Positions 1-6,729 of a DNA stretch of 39,373 nt are shown here, one piece after another. Position numbers and translations under genes: made by a program. How positions within the stretch are numbered: the first letter of the stretch is position 1; each line of letters opens with the position of its first letter. The stretch comes from AM-2324 sp964225135 (GTDB lineage Bacteria; Bacteroidota; Bacteroidia; Chitinophagales; Saprospiraceae): NCBI GenBank assembly GCA_964225135.1, contig CAXQNQ010000202.1, positions 1 to 39,373 on the forward strand, read 5' to 3'. Under the pieces are notes generated by a model that saw nothing but the letters and a program-made list of their open reading frames with translations, was not told the origin of the DNA and did no database searches.

Positions 1-93
1 CGCTATACCGGATAATTCATTTGGATCAAGAGTTGGTCCTTGCGCCAATAGAAAAAAAGGTGAAAGAAGAATTAAAAAGATCAAATGTTTCAT
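1..93 (-). CDS. Secreted protein, N-terminal fragment (truncated by window edge)
   Basis: Reading the minus strand from an ATG at 91-93 gives 31 codons open to the window edge. They start MKHLIFLILLSPFFLLAQ, a textbook Bacteroidota signal peptide ending in AQ, followed by GPTLDPNELSGIA. The mature part is too short to assign; I do not recognise the family. It lies 28 bases downstream of the ThiF/rhodanese gene on the same strand, so it may be co-transcribed with it. The exported N-terminus is clear; the function is unknown. Confidence 0.6.
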   Translation of the reverse strand, partial: MKHLIFLILLSPFFLLAQGPTLDPNELSGIA

Positions 94-121
94 CTATGCA
101 TGTAATGGTAAAATGATTATA

Positions 122-1240
122 TCAATATTGTGGAATATCTAAAGCAAAATAATCTCTATAGCCCAATATTCCTCCTTTTAAACTAAACAGCTGTATGTTC
201 TGATTAGTTTGGTATTTCTCGGCCATGTTCAAACTTCTCCTTCCAGACCTACAATACAGAACCACCTTACATCCTGCTGGTAAGTTGGTTAAATAATTAT
301 CTACATTCTGCGGATCTACCCAAGTTCCTCCAATATCAGCAATAGCCCTTTCTCCAGCGGTTCGAATATCTAATAAATACACCTCTTCTGATGCTAACCA
401 TTCTTTCAATGTTGAAGGACTTACTTCTAAATTTATCTCATCTGCAGACGTTATCCCACAAAACAGATCATAATCTACTAAGGCTTGTACAGTTTCCCGA
501 TCCACCTGAGACGTATATTTAATGATAGTAGCTTTATTTGATAAAGCTTCAAATATCCACAACTTACCCAGCAACAAATCCCCTAATCCACATATCCACT
601 TGATCGTTTCCAAAGCTTGCATATTCCCCACAATACTAGGTAGTACTCCCAAAACCCCAGTTTCAGCACAATTTTGGACCGTGTCTGCGGCTGGCGGTTC
701 TGGATATAAATCCCTATAGTTAGGGCTCCAGTTAGATCCTTGGGCTACATTAAAAAGAGCTACTTGTCCCTCAAAAGCGTGCACAGCCCCAAAAACAACT
801 GGTTTATTTAATATTATCCCTAAATCATTGACTAGGTACCTACATGGAAAATTATCAGAACAATCGACCAAAATATCAAAATCTTGGGCAATTATTTTAG
901 CATTATTCGAGTTCAAAAACTCTGGATAACAAGTAACTTGAACCGTAGTATTAATAGCTTGAATAAATTGCTTCGCCACATTTACTTTCAATTCACCTAT
1001 ATCCGATTCTTTATAGATCAATTGTCTATGTAAATTACTTCGAGACACATTATCTCCATCAACTAATCCAAGATGTCCTACCCCCGCTCCAGCTAAAGTC
1101 TGCACTACAGGACATCCAAGACCTCCAAGTCCAACAACCAAAACGCGAGCATCATGCAAACGTTTTTGGCCAGCTACCCCAAATCCCTCGAGTAGTAACT
1201 GCCGACTATAACGCTCTATGCTTTGATTATCCAATTCCAT
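122..1240 (-). CDS. ThiF/MoeB/HesA-family adenylyltransferase fused to a rhodanese domain
   Basis: E1-like enzymes of this family adenylate the C-terminal glycine of a small sulphur-carrier protein (ThiS, MoaD) for thiamine or molybdopterin synthesis; the rhodanese half supplies sulphur. Numbering from an upstream ATG at 1261, the nucleotide loop GLGGLG is at residues 44-49, the LHRQ motif at 77-80, and NCAETGVLG around residue 198. The rhodanese domain covers about 275-379 with active-site YCRSGRRS (Cys337). The CxxC pairs that bind zinc in E. coli MoeB are absent (NYRDLYPEPP stands where one would be). I prefer the start at 1240 because MELDNQSIERYSRQ matches family N-termini; the ATG at 1261 is possible. 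No thi or moa genes are nearby, so the carrier substrate is unknown. It is a cytoplasmic enzyme, transcribed divergently from the next gene. Confidence 0.88.
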   Translation of the reverse strand: MELDNQSIERYSRQLLLEGFGVAGQKRLHDARVLVVGLGGLGCPVVQTLAGAGVGHLGLVDGDNVSRSNLHRQLIYKESDIGELKVNVAKQFIQAINTTVQVTCYPEFLNSNNAKIIAQDFDILVDCSDNFPCRYLVNDLGIILNKPVVFGAVHAFEGQVALFNVAQGSNWSPNYRDLYPEPPAADTVQNCAETGVLGVLPSIVGNMQALETIKWICGLGDLLLGKLWIFEALSNKATIIKYTSQVDRETVQALVDYDLFCGITSADEINLEVSPSTLKEWLASEEVYLLDIRTAGERAIADIGGTWVDPQNVDNYLTNLPAGCKVVLYCRSGRRSLNMAEKYQTNQNIQLFSLKGGILGYRDYFALDIPQY

Positions 1241-1447
1241 GTCTAAAGTATTACCATGCAAATATACTACCCTTTTCCAACTATCTATTTATAGAAAAAG
1301 AAGGAATAAAAATGAATACTTCTCTATCTAATCTGTTATTGATTCCCATATATATTTCCTAATTTCCGTGCATAATTAAACCACATAATTAGCAAAATGT
1401 AATTCCATCAAGATCTTCCATATTGTAGGGAATTAAAATTATACATC

Positions 1448-2575
1448 ATGCATAAAATCATTGTACTAGGAGCAGGAATGGTAGGAAGTGCTATGGCAAT
1501 AGACCTTTCAAAGGAACACCAAGTAACCGTTACAGATGTTAGTTCATCCGTCTTAGATACGCTAGGTAAAAGAGCACCGCAGCTAACTACTCAAATATTG
1601 GATGTAACACAAGAGGAGGAGCTCAAGCAAACTTTAATTGCTTTTGACTTAGTCATTTGTGCTGTTCCTGGTTTTTTAGGATATCAAACCTTAAAAAACA
1701 TTATTGAAAGTGGCAAGAATGTAGTTGACATCTCCTTTTTCCCAGAAGATGCACTCGAATTAAATAACCTAGCCAAGGAAAAAGGAGTTACGGCAATTGT
1801 AGATTGTGGTGTTGCTCCAGGGATGGGAAATATCATCTTGGGGTATTACAATGAAAAGATGCAGATTACAGATTTCGAATGTTTAGTTGGAGGATTGCCC
1901 AAAGTAAAGAAGTGGCCATTCTGCTATAAAGCACCATTCTCTCCAGTTGATGTCATTGAGGAATATACTCGGCCAGCAAGATATGTTGAAAACAACCAGA
2001 TTATTACAAGACCCGCTTTAACGGATTGCGAATATGTGGAGTTTGACGAAGTAGGCACCCTTGAATCCTTCAATTCTGATGGTTTGCGCTCTATTCTTCA
2101 AACCATGGCACACATACCTAATATGAAGGAAAAAACTTTGCGCTATCCAGGTCATGTTGAATATATACAAGTTTTAAAATCGGCAGGATTCTTTGATGAA
2201 CAAACAATTACCATCAATGATACGGCTATACGTCCACTAGACTTTACGAGTAAGATTTTATTCAATGAATGGAAACTAGGTCCAACGGAGCCTGAATTAA
2301 CTGTTATGCGTATAAGCATCAAAGGACAAGATTCAACGGGCAAGGAGCAAGAAGTCATTTATTCACTTTACGATGAGTATGATCCTGCAAGCCAGACTTC
2401 TTCCATGGCCAGAACTACAGGATATACTGCCACTGCAGTAGCAAATCTTTTCTTAAAAGGCATTTTCACTGAAAAAGGTGTTTTCCCACCAGAATTAATT
2501 GGTAAACACGAGGAAGTATTCCATTTCGTACTCAATTATCTGGAGGAGCGAAATGTATTTTATAAGATGGCCTAA
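1448..2575 (+). CDS. Saccharopine dehydrogenase family oxidoreductase (lysine 6-dehydrogenase-like)
   Basis: This is a 375-residue NAD(P)-dependent oxidoreductase. The N-terminus HKIIVLGAGMVGSAMAIDL is a Rossmann fold of the Sacchrp_dh_NADP type. DCGVAPGMGNIILGYY (about residues 119-134) is the hallmark of the lysine dehydrogenase/saccharopine reductase group, and the C-terminal half carries the substrate domain. Length matches single-domain lysine 6-dehydrogenases and saccharopine dehydrogenases rather than the fused eukaryotic enzyme. The likely role is amino-acid (lysine or related) metabolism in the cytoplasm; the exact substrate cannot be read from the sequence. It is a single gene, divergent from the ThiF gene and convergent with the photolyase-related gene, whose stop lies only 8 bases beyond its own. 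Confidence 0.85.
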   Translation: MHKIIVLGAGMVGSAMAIDLSKEHQVTVTDVSSSVLDTLGKRAPQLTTQILDVTQEEELKQTLIAFDLVICAVPGFLGYQTLKNIIESGKNVVDISFFPEDALELNNLAKEKGVTAIVDCGVAPGMGNIILGYYNEKMQITDFECLVGGLPKVKKWPFCYKAPFSPVDVIEEYTRPARYVENNQIITRPALTDCEYVEFDEVGTLESFNSDGLRSILQTMAHIPNMKEKTLRYPGHVEYIQVLKSAGFFDEQTITINDTAIRPLDFTSKILFNEWKLGPTEPELTVMRISIKGQDSTGKEQEVIYSLYDEYDPASQTSSMARTTGYTATAVANLFLKGIFTEKGVFPPELIGKHEEVFHFVLNYLEERNVFYKMA

Positions 2576-2582
2576 AATTATG

Positions 2583-2627
2583 TTCAGACAGCATCCAGTT
2601 GAGTTAAATACGACTCTGCTGTCTGAA
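2583..2627 (+). terminator. Hairpin terminator of the saccharopine dehydrogenase gene, inside the opposing gene's 3' end
   Basis: A perfect 11-base inverted repeat (TTCAGACAGCA at 2583-2593, TGCTGTCTGAA at 2617-2627) with a 23-base loop is followed on the plus strand by TATGTTTTGCTTTTTT. It begins 7 bases after the plus-strand stop and overlaps the last codons of the minus-strand photolyase-related gene. The loop is long for an intrinsic terminator, so this is a moderate call. Confidence 0.5.
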
Positions 2628-4065
2628 TATGTTTTGCTTTTTTCTCCTCAGGCATCTTATCAAACATGCGTACCAACATCCCTAAGCGTGGATTACTGGT
2701 AAAAAAGTCTCTATGCACATGCATAAATCGCCAAAACAATCCATCCCAGATTTCCTGCCATGGACCTTTCTTATAATTACTCATCTTTAAGATGTAATTA
2801 CTTCCGCTTATGTATGGCTTGGTAGCCATTAATCCACCATCTGCAAATTGACTCATACCATATACATTTGGTACCATTACCCAATCGTAAGCGTCAATAT
2901 ACATCTCCATAAACCAACGATATACCTCATCAGGATCAAATTCACAAAGCAACATAAAATTACCTAAGACCATTAATCGCTCAATGTGGTGATTATAGCC
3001 TGTTTCATTCAAGCGCTGAATCACATCATCTAATACAGGTATCCCTGTACTACCATCATAAAATGACTTTGGAATTTTACGTTTGAAGCCCCAATAGTTA
3101 GTCGTTCGAATCTTTGATCCATGATATTCATAAAATCCTCGAATAAATTCTCGCCATCCAATAATCTGACGAACGAAACCCTCCAAAGAATTCAATGGAA
3201 TTTCATGTTCCAAACCATATTGAATACTTCGATTAATTATAAATTCTGGAGTGAGTAGACCAGTGTTTAACATAGGTGTTAGGACACTGTGGTTGAGTGT
3301 GCTTTCACCTTGGACCATAGCATCTTCATAGGGTCCAAATTCTAGAAATCTTTCGGTTAAAAAAGTTTCTAACCAAATTTGACTTGCGGAATGATCAATT
3401 GGATATAGCTTCGTCTTATTTAAACGTCCGTAATTATTAGAATAATGTTGTTCCACATAAGAGAATGCCTCTTCATAATAGGAGCAAAAGGGAGCATAAT
3501 TAGTAGTGGGTGGCAATTTCGTTTTTGGATATTTCTTGCGATTATCCGCATCAAAACTCCATTGACCACCAACAGGTTCTTGCTGGGTATCCACTAATAT
3601 GTCAAGAGATTTGCGTTGACTAATGTAAAAGTCATTATGGAAATATCTTTTCTTGGCTTTTCCAAAGAAGCTTTTTAATGCTTCTGTAGAAGTCATAAAA
3701 GCTGGGTTAGGCTCAAAAACCAACTGAATAGCACTAGATGCTGCAGCTGCACGCACCCGCTTCTCAATCCAATTGTCTACAGGCTCATAAAGCTCTATGG
3801 TCTGGACTCCAGTTTGGTTTAAGGATTCAAAAAGCGCTTTAAATGATGAAGTTATTTCAACGGCCTCTATATAAGTAACTTCAAATCCGCTATCTACCAA
3901 ATATTGCGCATAGCGCTTCATACTTGCTCTATGGAAAGCCAATTTCATTTTATGAAAAGCATACTGATTGAAAAACAAATCATGTTCAACAAGTATGAAA
4001 TGATAAGAACCTAGGCTTTCAACCGAAAGATTGAATAATTGATTTGGAAGTAAAAGCTTATGCAT
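2584..4065 (-). CDS. Photolyase-related flavoprotein (DPRP/FeS-BCP family) lacking the Fe-S cysteines
   Basis: Belongs to the deoxyribodipyrimidine photolyase-related family (FeS-BCP, e.g. Agrobacterium PhrB), which repairs UV photoproducts ((6-4) in PhrB) or acts as a light sensor using FAD. Visible family marks are LNSLEGFVRQIIGWREFIRG, GYNHHIERLMVLGNFMLL and PNVYGMSQFADGGLMATKPY. The classical family binds a 4Fe-4S cluster through four cysteines, three near the C-terminus. Here that segment reads MSNYKKGPWQEIWDGLFWRF and the entire protein has only two cysteines (207 and 387, numbered from an upstream ATG at 4104), so no cluster is expected. I choose ATG 4065 (MHKLLLPNQLF) because the longer frame would run through the DUF2256 gene. 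It overlaps that gene's stop by 8 bases, indicating translational coupling. Whether it is a repair enzyme or a cryptochrome is open. Confidence 0.9.
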   Translation of the reverse strand: MHKLLLPNQLFNLSVESLGSYHFILVEHDLFFNQYAFHKMKLAFHRASMKRYAQYLVDSGFEVTYIEAVEITSSFKALFESLNQTGVQTIELYEPVDNWIEKRVRAAAASSAIQLVFEPNPAFMTSTEALKSFFGKAKKRYFHNDFYISQRKSLDILVDTQQEPVGGQWSFDADNRKKYPKTKLPPTTNYAPFCSYYEEAFSYVEQHYSNNYGRLNKTKLYPIDHSASQIWLETFLTERFLEFGPYEDAMVQGESTLNHSVLTPMLNTGLLTPEFIINRSIQYGLEHEIPLNSLEGFVRQIIGWREFIRGFYEYHGSKIRTTNYWGFKRKIPKSFYDGSTGIPVLDDVIQRLNETGYNHHIERLMVLGNFMLLCEFDPDEVYRWFMEMYIDAYDWVMVPNVYGMSQFADGGLMATKPYISGSNYILKMSNYKKGPWQEIWDGLFWRFMHVHRDFFTSNPRLGMLVRMFDKMPEEKKAKHIQTAESYLTQLDAV

Positions 4066-4213
4066 GTTTGACCGCAGTTTTTTTTGATCGTCTGCAGCGT
4101 TCACTGCAGTACTTTACCTCATTCCAGCACTTTTCCCATTTCTTACGCCAGGAGAAAGGCTTAGAGCATACTAGGCAAACTTTGGAAGGTAGATTTGACT
4201 TATTATGTTTCAC
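4058..4213 (-). CDS. DUF2256 small zinc-motif protein (51 residues, GTG start)
   Basis: A short gene that is easy to miss. The minus strand from GTG at 4211-4213 encodes a basic 51-residue protein with NLPSKVCLVCSKPFSWRKKW followed by EKCWNEVKYCSERCRRSKK. The spacing C13-x2-C16 ... C36-x3-C40, with FSWRKKWE and YCSERCR, is characteristic of DUF2256, a small predicted metal-binding protein. In many bacteria it sits next to, or is fused with, cryptochrome/photolyase genes; its biochemical role is not established. Its TAA stop overlaps the ATG of the downstream photolyase-related gene. No in-frame ATG exists nearby; TTG codons at 4232-4237 are the alternative starts. A 9-base inverted repeat sits directly upstream. 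Confidence 0.85.
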   Translation of the reverse strand: MKHNKSNLPSKVCLVCSKPFSWRKKWEKCWNEVKYCSERCRRSKKTAVKHA

Positions 4214-4226
4214 AAAAAAAGAAACA

Positions 4227-4251
4227 CATTTCAACAAGAAGAGTTGAAATG
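4227..4251 (-). promoter_or_regulatory. Perfect 9-base inverted repeat before the DUF2256 start
   Basis: CATTTCAAC (4227-4235) and GTTGAAATG (4243-4251) are perfect complements with a 7-base loop. On the minus strand the stem is followed by TGTTTCTTTTTTT and then the GTG start codon. The shape resembles a terminator or attenuator placed in the leader of the DUF2256-photolyase operon; it could equally be an operator. No experimental support. Confidence 0.45.
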
Positions 4252-4308
4252 CTATAAAAGGTGTGCTTGTAAGGTTAACTAGTGAGTGCTTTTTCTAAGA
4301 AAAAAAGA

Positions 4309-4335
4309 AAGTGGTTGGGGATATCCCAACCACTT
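4309..4335 (-). terminator. Rho-independent terminator of the proteorhodopsin gene
   Basis: The stem AAGTGGTTGGG (4309-4319) pairs with CCCAACCACTT (4325-4335) around a 5-base loop. On the minus strand it is followed by TCTTTTTTTCTT. It starts 5 bases after the rhodopsin stop and separates the rhodopsin transcript from the DUF2256-photolyase operon. Confidence 0.9.
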
Positions 4336-4340
4336 CAGTT

Positions 4341-5066
4341 TTATTTGTCACTGCTTACAGCGATAGAGTAAACGACAAGACCGAATCCAATCTTATTGAC
4401 TGCATCGGCAATGTTGTAGAATAAATCTACATTTGATGGTTCCCATCCTAAACCGGTATTCAACCATCCACCAGGCATACACATGTAACCAATTGGATAG
4501 ATAGCCCAACCTACTAATACGAACCATGCTAATGTACGAACACCTTTCTGAACGACAGCATCACCAGAAGCTTCTGCAAGCTTAGCGACCTCTCCCATCC
4601 AAGCAGTATACAATACATAAACATAACCAACTGTAGATAAAACACCCCACATTACAGATGTACCTGTGTCTCCATTAGCTGTAGTTTCACCAATGTAACC
4701 AGCTACTAACATCCAAGCGGAAGCAATGATTAGTTTCCACATAAGGCCTTTAGTTGCACCAGCTGCTTTGGTAAGTAGATAAAATTCCACACACATTAAT
4801 GGTACTGTAAGAGTCCAGTCAATGTAACGGAGTGCAGTTGTGTTTCCTTCTACTGCTGCCCAAGCATCTCTCATGTATAGATAGTGCACTGCTGCAATAC
4901 CCGTGATTAATGCTGAAACTAATAATGACAATTTCCACTTGTCACTTACACTGTTTCTTTCAACAAAGAAGAAAACTGAAGCTGCTGCCATTGCCATGCA
5001 GCCGATAAAGAATGTAAATGCTACTGGATCAGACCCAGGATCTACTGCAAATAATAAAAATTCCAT
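4341..5066 (-). CDS. Proteorhodopsin, light-driven outward proton pump (green-type)
   Basis: A 241-residue seven-helix retinal protein of the inner membrane that pumps protons out in light. Helix C reads RYIDWTLTVPLMCVEF and gives the proton-pump triad D83-T87-E94 (D97/T101/E108 of SAR86 green proteorhodopsin). R80, H61 (H75 equivalent), D221 and the Schiff-base lysine K225 (ADAVNKIGF) are present. The spectral tuning site, L105 in the reference, is M91, the green-absorbing state. Residue G141 aligns with F152 of green proteorhodopsin and W138 of bacteriorhodopsin, the position that is glycine in xanthorhodopsin and Gloeobacter rhodopsin where a carotenoid antenna binds. No cleavable signal peptide is apparent. 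It lies between a cryptochrome gene (109 bases upstream) and the DUF2256/photolyase pair, with its own terminator. Confidence 0.98.
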   Translation of the reverse strand: MEFLLFAVDPGSDPVAFTFFIGCMAMAAASVFFFVERNSVSDKWKLSLLVSALITGIAAVHYLYMRDAWAAVEGNTTALRYIDWTLTVPLMCVEFYLLTKAAGATKGLMWKLIIASAWMLVAGYIGETTANGDTGTSVMWGVLSTVGYVYVLYTAWMGEVAKLAEASGDAVVQKGVRTLAWFVLVGWAIYPIGYMCMPGGWLNTGLGWEPSNVDLFYNIADAVNKIGFGLVVYSIAVSSDK

Positions 5067-5092
5067 CGTAGTTAGTTTATTTAAAAAAATAT

Positions 5093-5117
5093 TTTGTCTT
5101 ATAACCTGTAAGACAAA
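5093..5117 (-). promoter_or_regulatory. Inverted repeat in the rhodopsin leader
   Basis: TTTGTCTTA (5093-5101) and TAAGACAAA (5109-5117) are perfect 9-base complements around a 7-base loop, 27-51 bases before the rhodopsin ATG. It could form a leader RNA hairpin or bind a regulator. Confidence 0.4.
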
Positions 5118-5118
5118 T

Positions 5119-5177
5119 AATTGTTTAACGAAATTTAATAAAATTGTTTAGGTAATTCCAATTAAAACTAAACAATT
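5119..5177. repeat. Three copies of AATTGTTTA upstream of the rhodopsin gene
   Basis: AATTGTTTA occurs at 5119-5127 and 5142-5150 in direct orientation, 23 bases apart start to start, and inverted (TAAACAATT) at 5169-5177 across the cryptochrome stop codon. The stretch is very AT-rich, so chance is possible, but the even spacing upstream of a regulated type of gene is noted. Confidence 0.35.
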
Positions 5178-6627
5178 ATTTTTTTCGGGTATGTTTGTCT
5201 AATATATTATCCTTGTATTTATTGACTTCTGGGCGTTTTTTGAAGGTCCATAATTTTTCTCTTGCCGCTCTAGCAGCAGCATCTATTTGCACTATTGGAA
5301 CAAAATAATCACGTTTTAAGTCCAAACCTATCATAAGCATCTCCATATCAGTCATTTCCCATGGTTCATGAATATAAGCATCTGGAACATTTTTAAGTTC
5401 TGTAATCCACTTTCTAACAAACACTCCGCAAGGATCATGCTCCTTTCCCTGCTTTACGGGGTTATAAATTCGTAAAGTATGGACTCCTGTCGTTCCAGCT
5501 TGCATCTGAAACTGTGGATAATGAATACCCGGCTCGTAATCTAAAAAATAATTGGCTAGAATATATGCCCCATTGCGCCAGTCTTGATCCAAATGGTGCG
5601 TAAAAAAAGAGACCAGCATAGCACGCATTCTAAAATTAATCCAACCAGTAGCATGTAGGCAGCGCATGCTCGCATCAATCATTGGTATTCCTGTTTTTCC
5701 TTCAGCCCAAGCCAATACCCATTTTTGGTTATTCGAATAAGTCATTCTCTCATAAGCAGGATTCAAAAATAGATTTTCATAATTACACTGAACCTCAAAT
5801 TTTTGTATAAAATGATTTTGCCATTTTAACCTTGACAAAAAGGATTGTACTGGAAATTTATACTTTTTAGTGTTTGGATGATGTTTAACAAACTGATAAA
5901 CTTGTCTAACAGAAATATTCCCATAAGTTAAATAAACAGAAAGTCGGCTACAGCCTATCCTGCTCTCCGTGGGCTTTGAAATATACCTGCTATAATCCTT
6001 GCACCTGTTTTCCATAAAATCCTTTAGGTATTTCCATGCCATTCGCTCCCCAGCAGGTTGATAAAGATTTGGAAAAGCTTCCAGGTTAAGTACAAAGTCT
6101 TCTGGTAATAAGAAAGAATGGTCAAATACTAGACGCTGTTCAGTTTTTTCCTCATATAATAGCACATCCTTATGCATAACTGCAAACCAATGCTTATCCC
6201 ATCCTTGACGATTTTTGATTCCTCGCTTAATGGCATCCCTAGGAAGTTCTTGCCATTTAACTCCTGACTGTTCAAAAAATAATCCAATTGATTTATCTAA
6301 ATCCCAAGAAAATTGGGTGCCACTTTCTCTGTAGGAAAAAACTGTCTGGACCTCAAACTGCTGAAATAAGTATTGAAAAATCTCTTGCCTATCACCATAC
6401 AAAACATGCAATAAGTGGCTGTTATAGCCTAGATTATGGCGTAAGTCCAATAAAGAATGATAAATAAATTGACTGTGCCTTAGTGAAACATCAGGCCTTT
6501 GTAACATATTCGGCTCAAATAAATAGACAATCAAATAGGGTATTCCAGCCTGTTGTGCTGCATGCAGCGGGGCATGATCATTCAGGCGAATATCCTTTTT
6601 CATCCATACTATATTGATTGTCTGCAT
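5176..6627 (-). CDS. Cryptochrome/photolyase family flavoprotein (divergent class)
   Basis: A 483-residue protein with an N-terminal photolyase alpha/beta domain (IVWMKKDIRLNDHAPL, about 6-21) and a C-terminal FAD-binding helical domain: KTGIPMIDASMRCLHATGWI at 311-330, RMRAMLVSFFTHHLDQDWR at 333-351 and RIYNPVKQG at 386-394. Family members repair pyrimidine dimers with blue light or act as light receptors. The loop that carries the FAD-N5-facing asparagine in E. coli photolyase (ANNGGWQW) is replaced by EPGIHYPQFQM (365-375), so this is not a standard class I CPD photolyase. I believe this variant recurs in Bacteroidota and cyanobacteria, but have not checked. It precedes the rhodopsin gene by 109 bases on the same strand and could share its transcript. 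Confidence 0.9.
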   Translation of the reverse strand: MQTINIVWMKKDIRLNDHAPLHAAQQAGIPYLIVYLFEPNMLQRPDVSLRHSQFIYHSLLDLRHNLGYNSHLLHVLYGDRQEIFQYLFQQFEVQTVFSYRESGTQFSWDLDKSIGLFFEQSGVKWQELPRDAIKRGIKNRQGWDKHWFAVMHKDVLLYEEKTEQRLVFDHSFLLPEDFVLNLEAFPNLYQPAGERMAWKYLKDFMENRCKDYSRYISKPTESRIGCSRLSVYLTYGNISVRQVYQFVKHHPNTKKYKFPVQSFLSRLKWQNHFIQKFEVQCNYENLFLNPAYERMTYSNNQKWVLAWAEGKTGIPMIDASMRCLHATGWINFRMRAMLVSFFTHHLDQDWRNGAYILANYFLDYEPGIHYPQFQMQAGTTGVHTLRIYNPVKQGKEHDPCGVFVRKWITELKNVPDAYIHEPWEMTDMEMLMIGLDLKRDYFVPIVQIDAAARAAREKLWTFKKRPEVNKYKDNILDKHTRKK

Positions 6628-6677
6628 GAAATGAAAACAATAGGACGTTGAAAAAGTTATATCAATCCTAAAACCAA

Positions 6678-6710
6678 AAAGCCGTAAAACAAATCATGTT
6701 TTACGGCTTT
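6678..6710 (-). terminator. Rho-independent terminator after the VPS10/BNR propeller gene
   Basis: The stem AAAGCCGTAAAAC (6678-6690) and GTTTTACGGCTTT (6698-6710) pair perfectly over a 7-base loop. On the minus strand a T-rich run (TTTTTGGTTTT) follows. It ends the gene at 6730-9894 before the cryptochrome gene. Confidence 0.9.
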
Positions 6711-6729
6711 CATCCATAATAGCTAAATA

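Noticed and set aside
522..719. Plus-strand open frame inside the ThiF gene
   Set aside because: Antisense to conserved ThiF and rhodanese motifs, no family resemblance.
4066..4104. Extending the photolyase-related protein to ATG 4104
   Set aside because: The extra 13 residues (MNAADDQKKLRSN) do not look like the family N-terminus and lie within the DUF2256 coding sequence in another frame.
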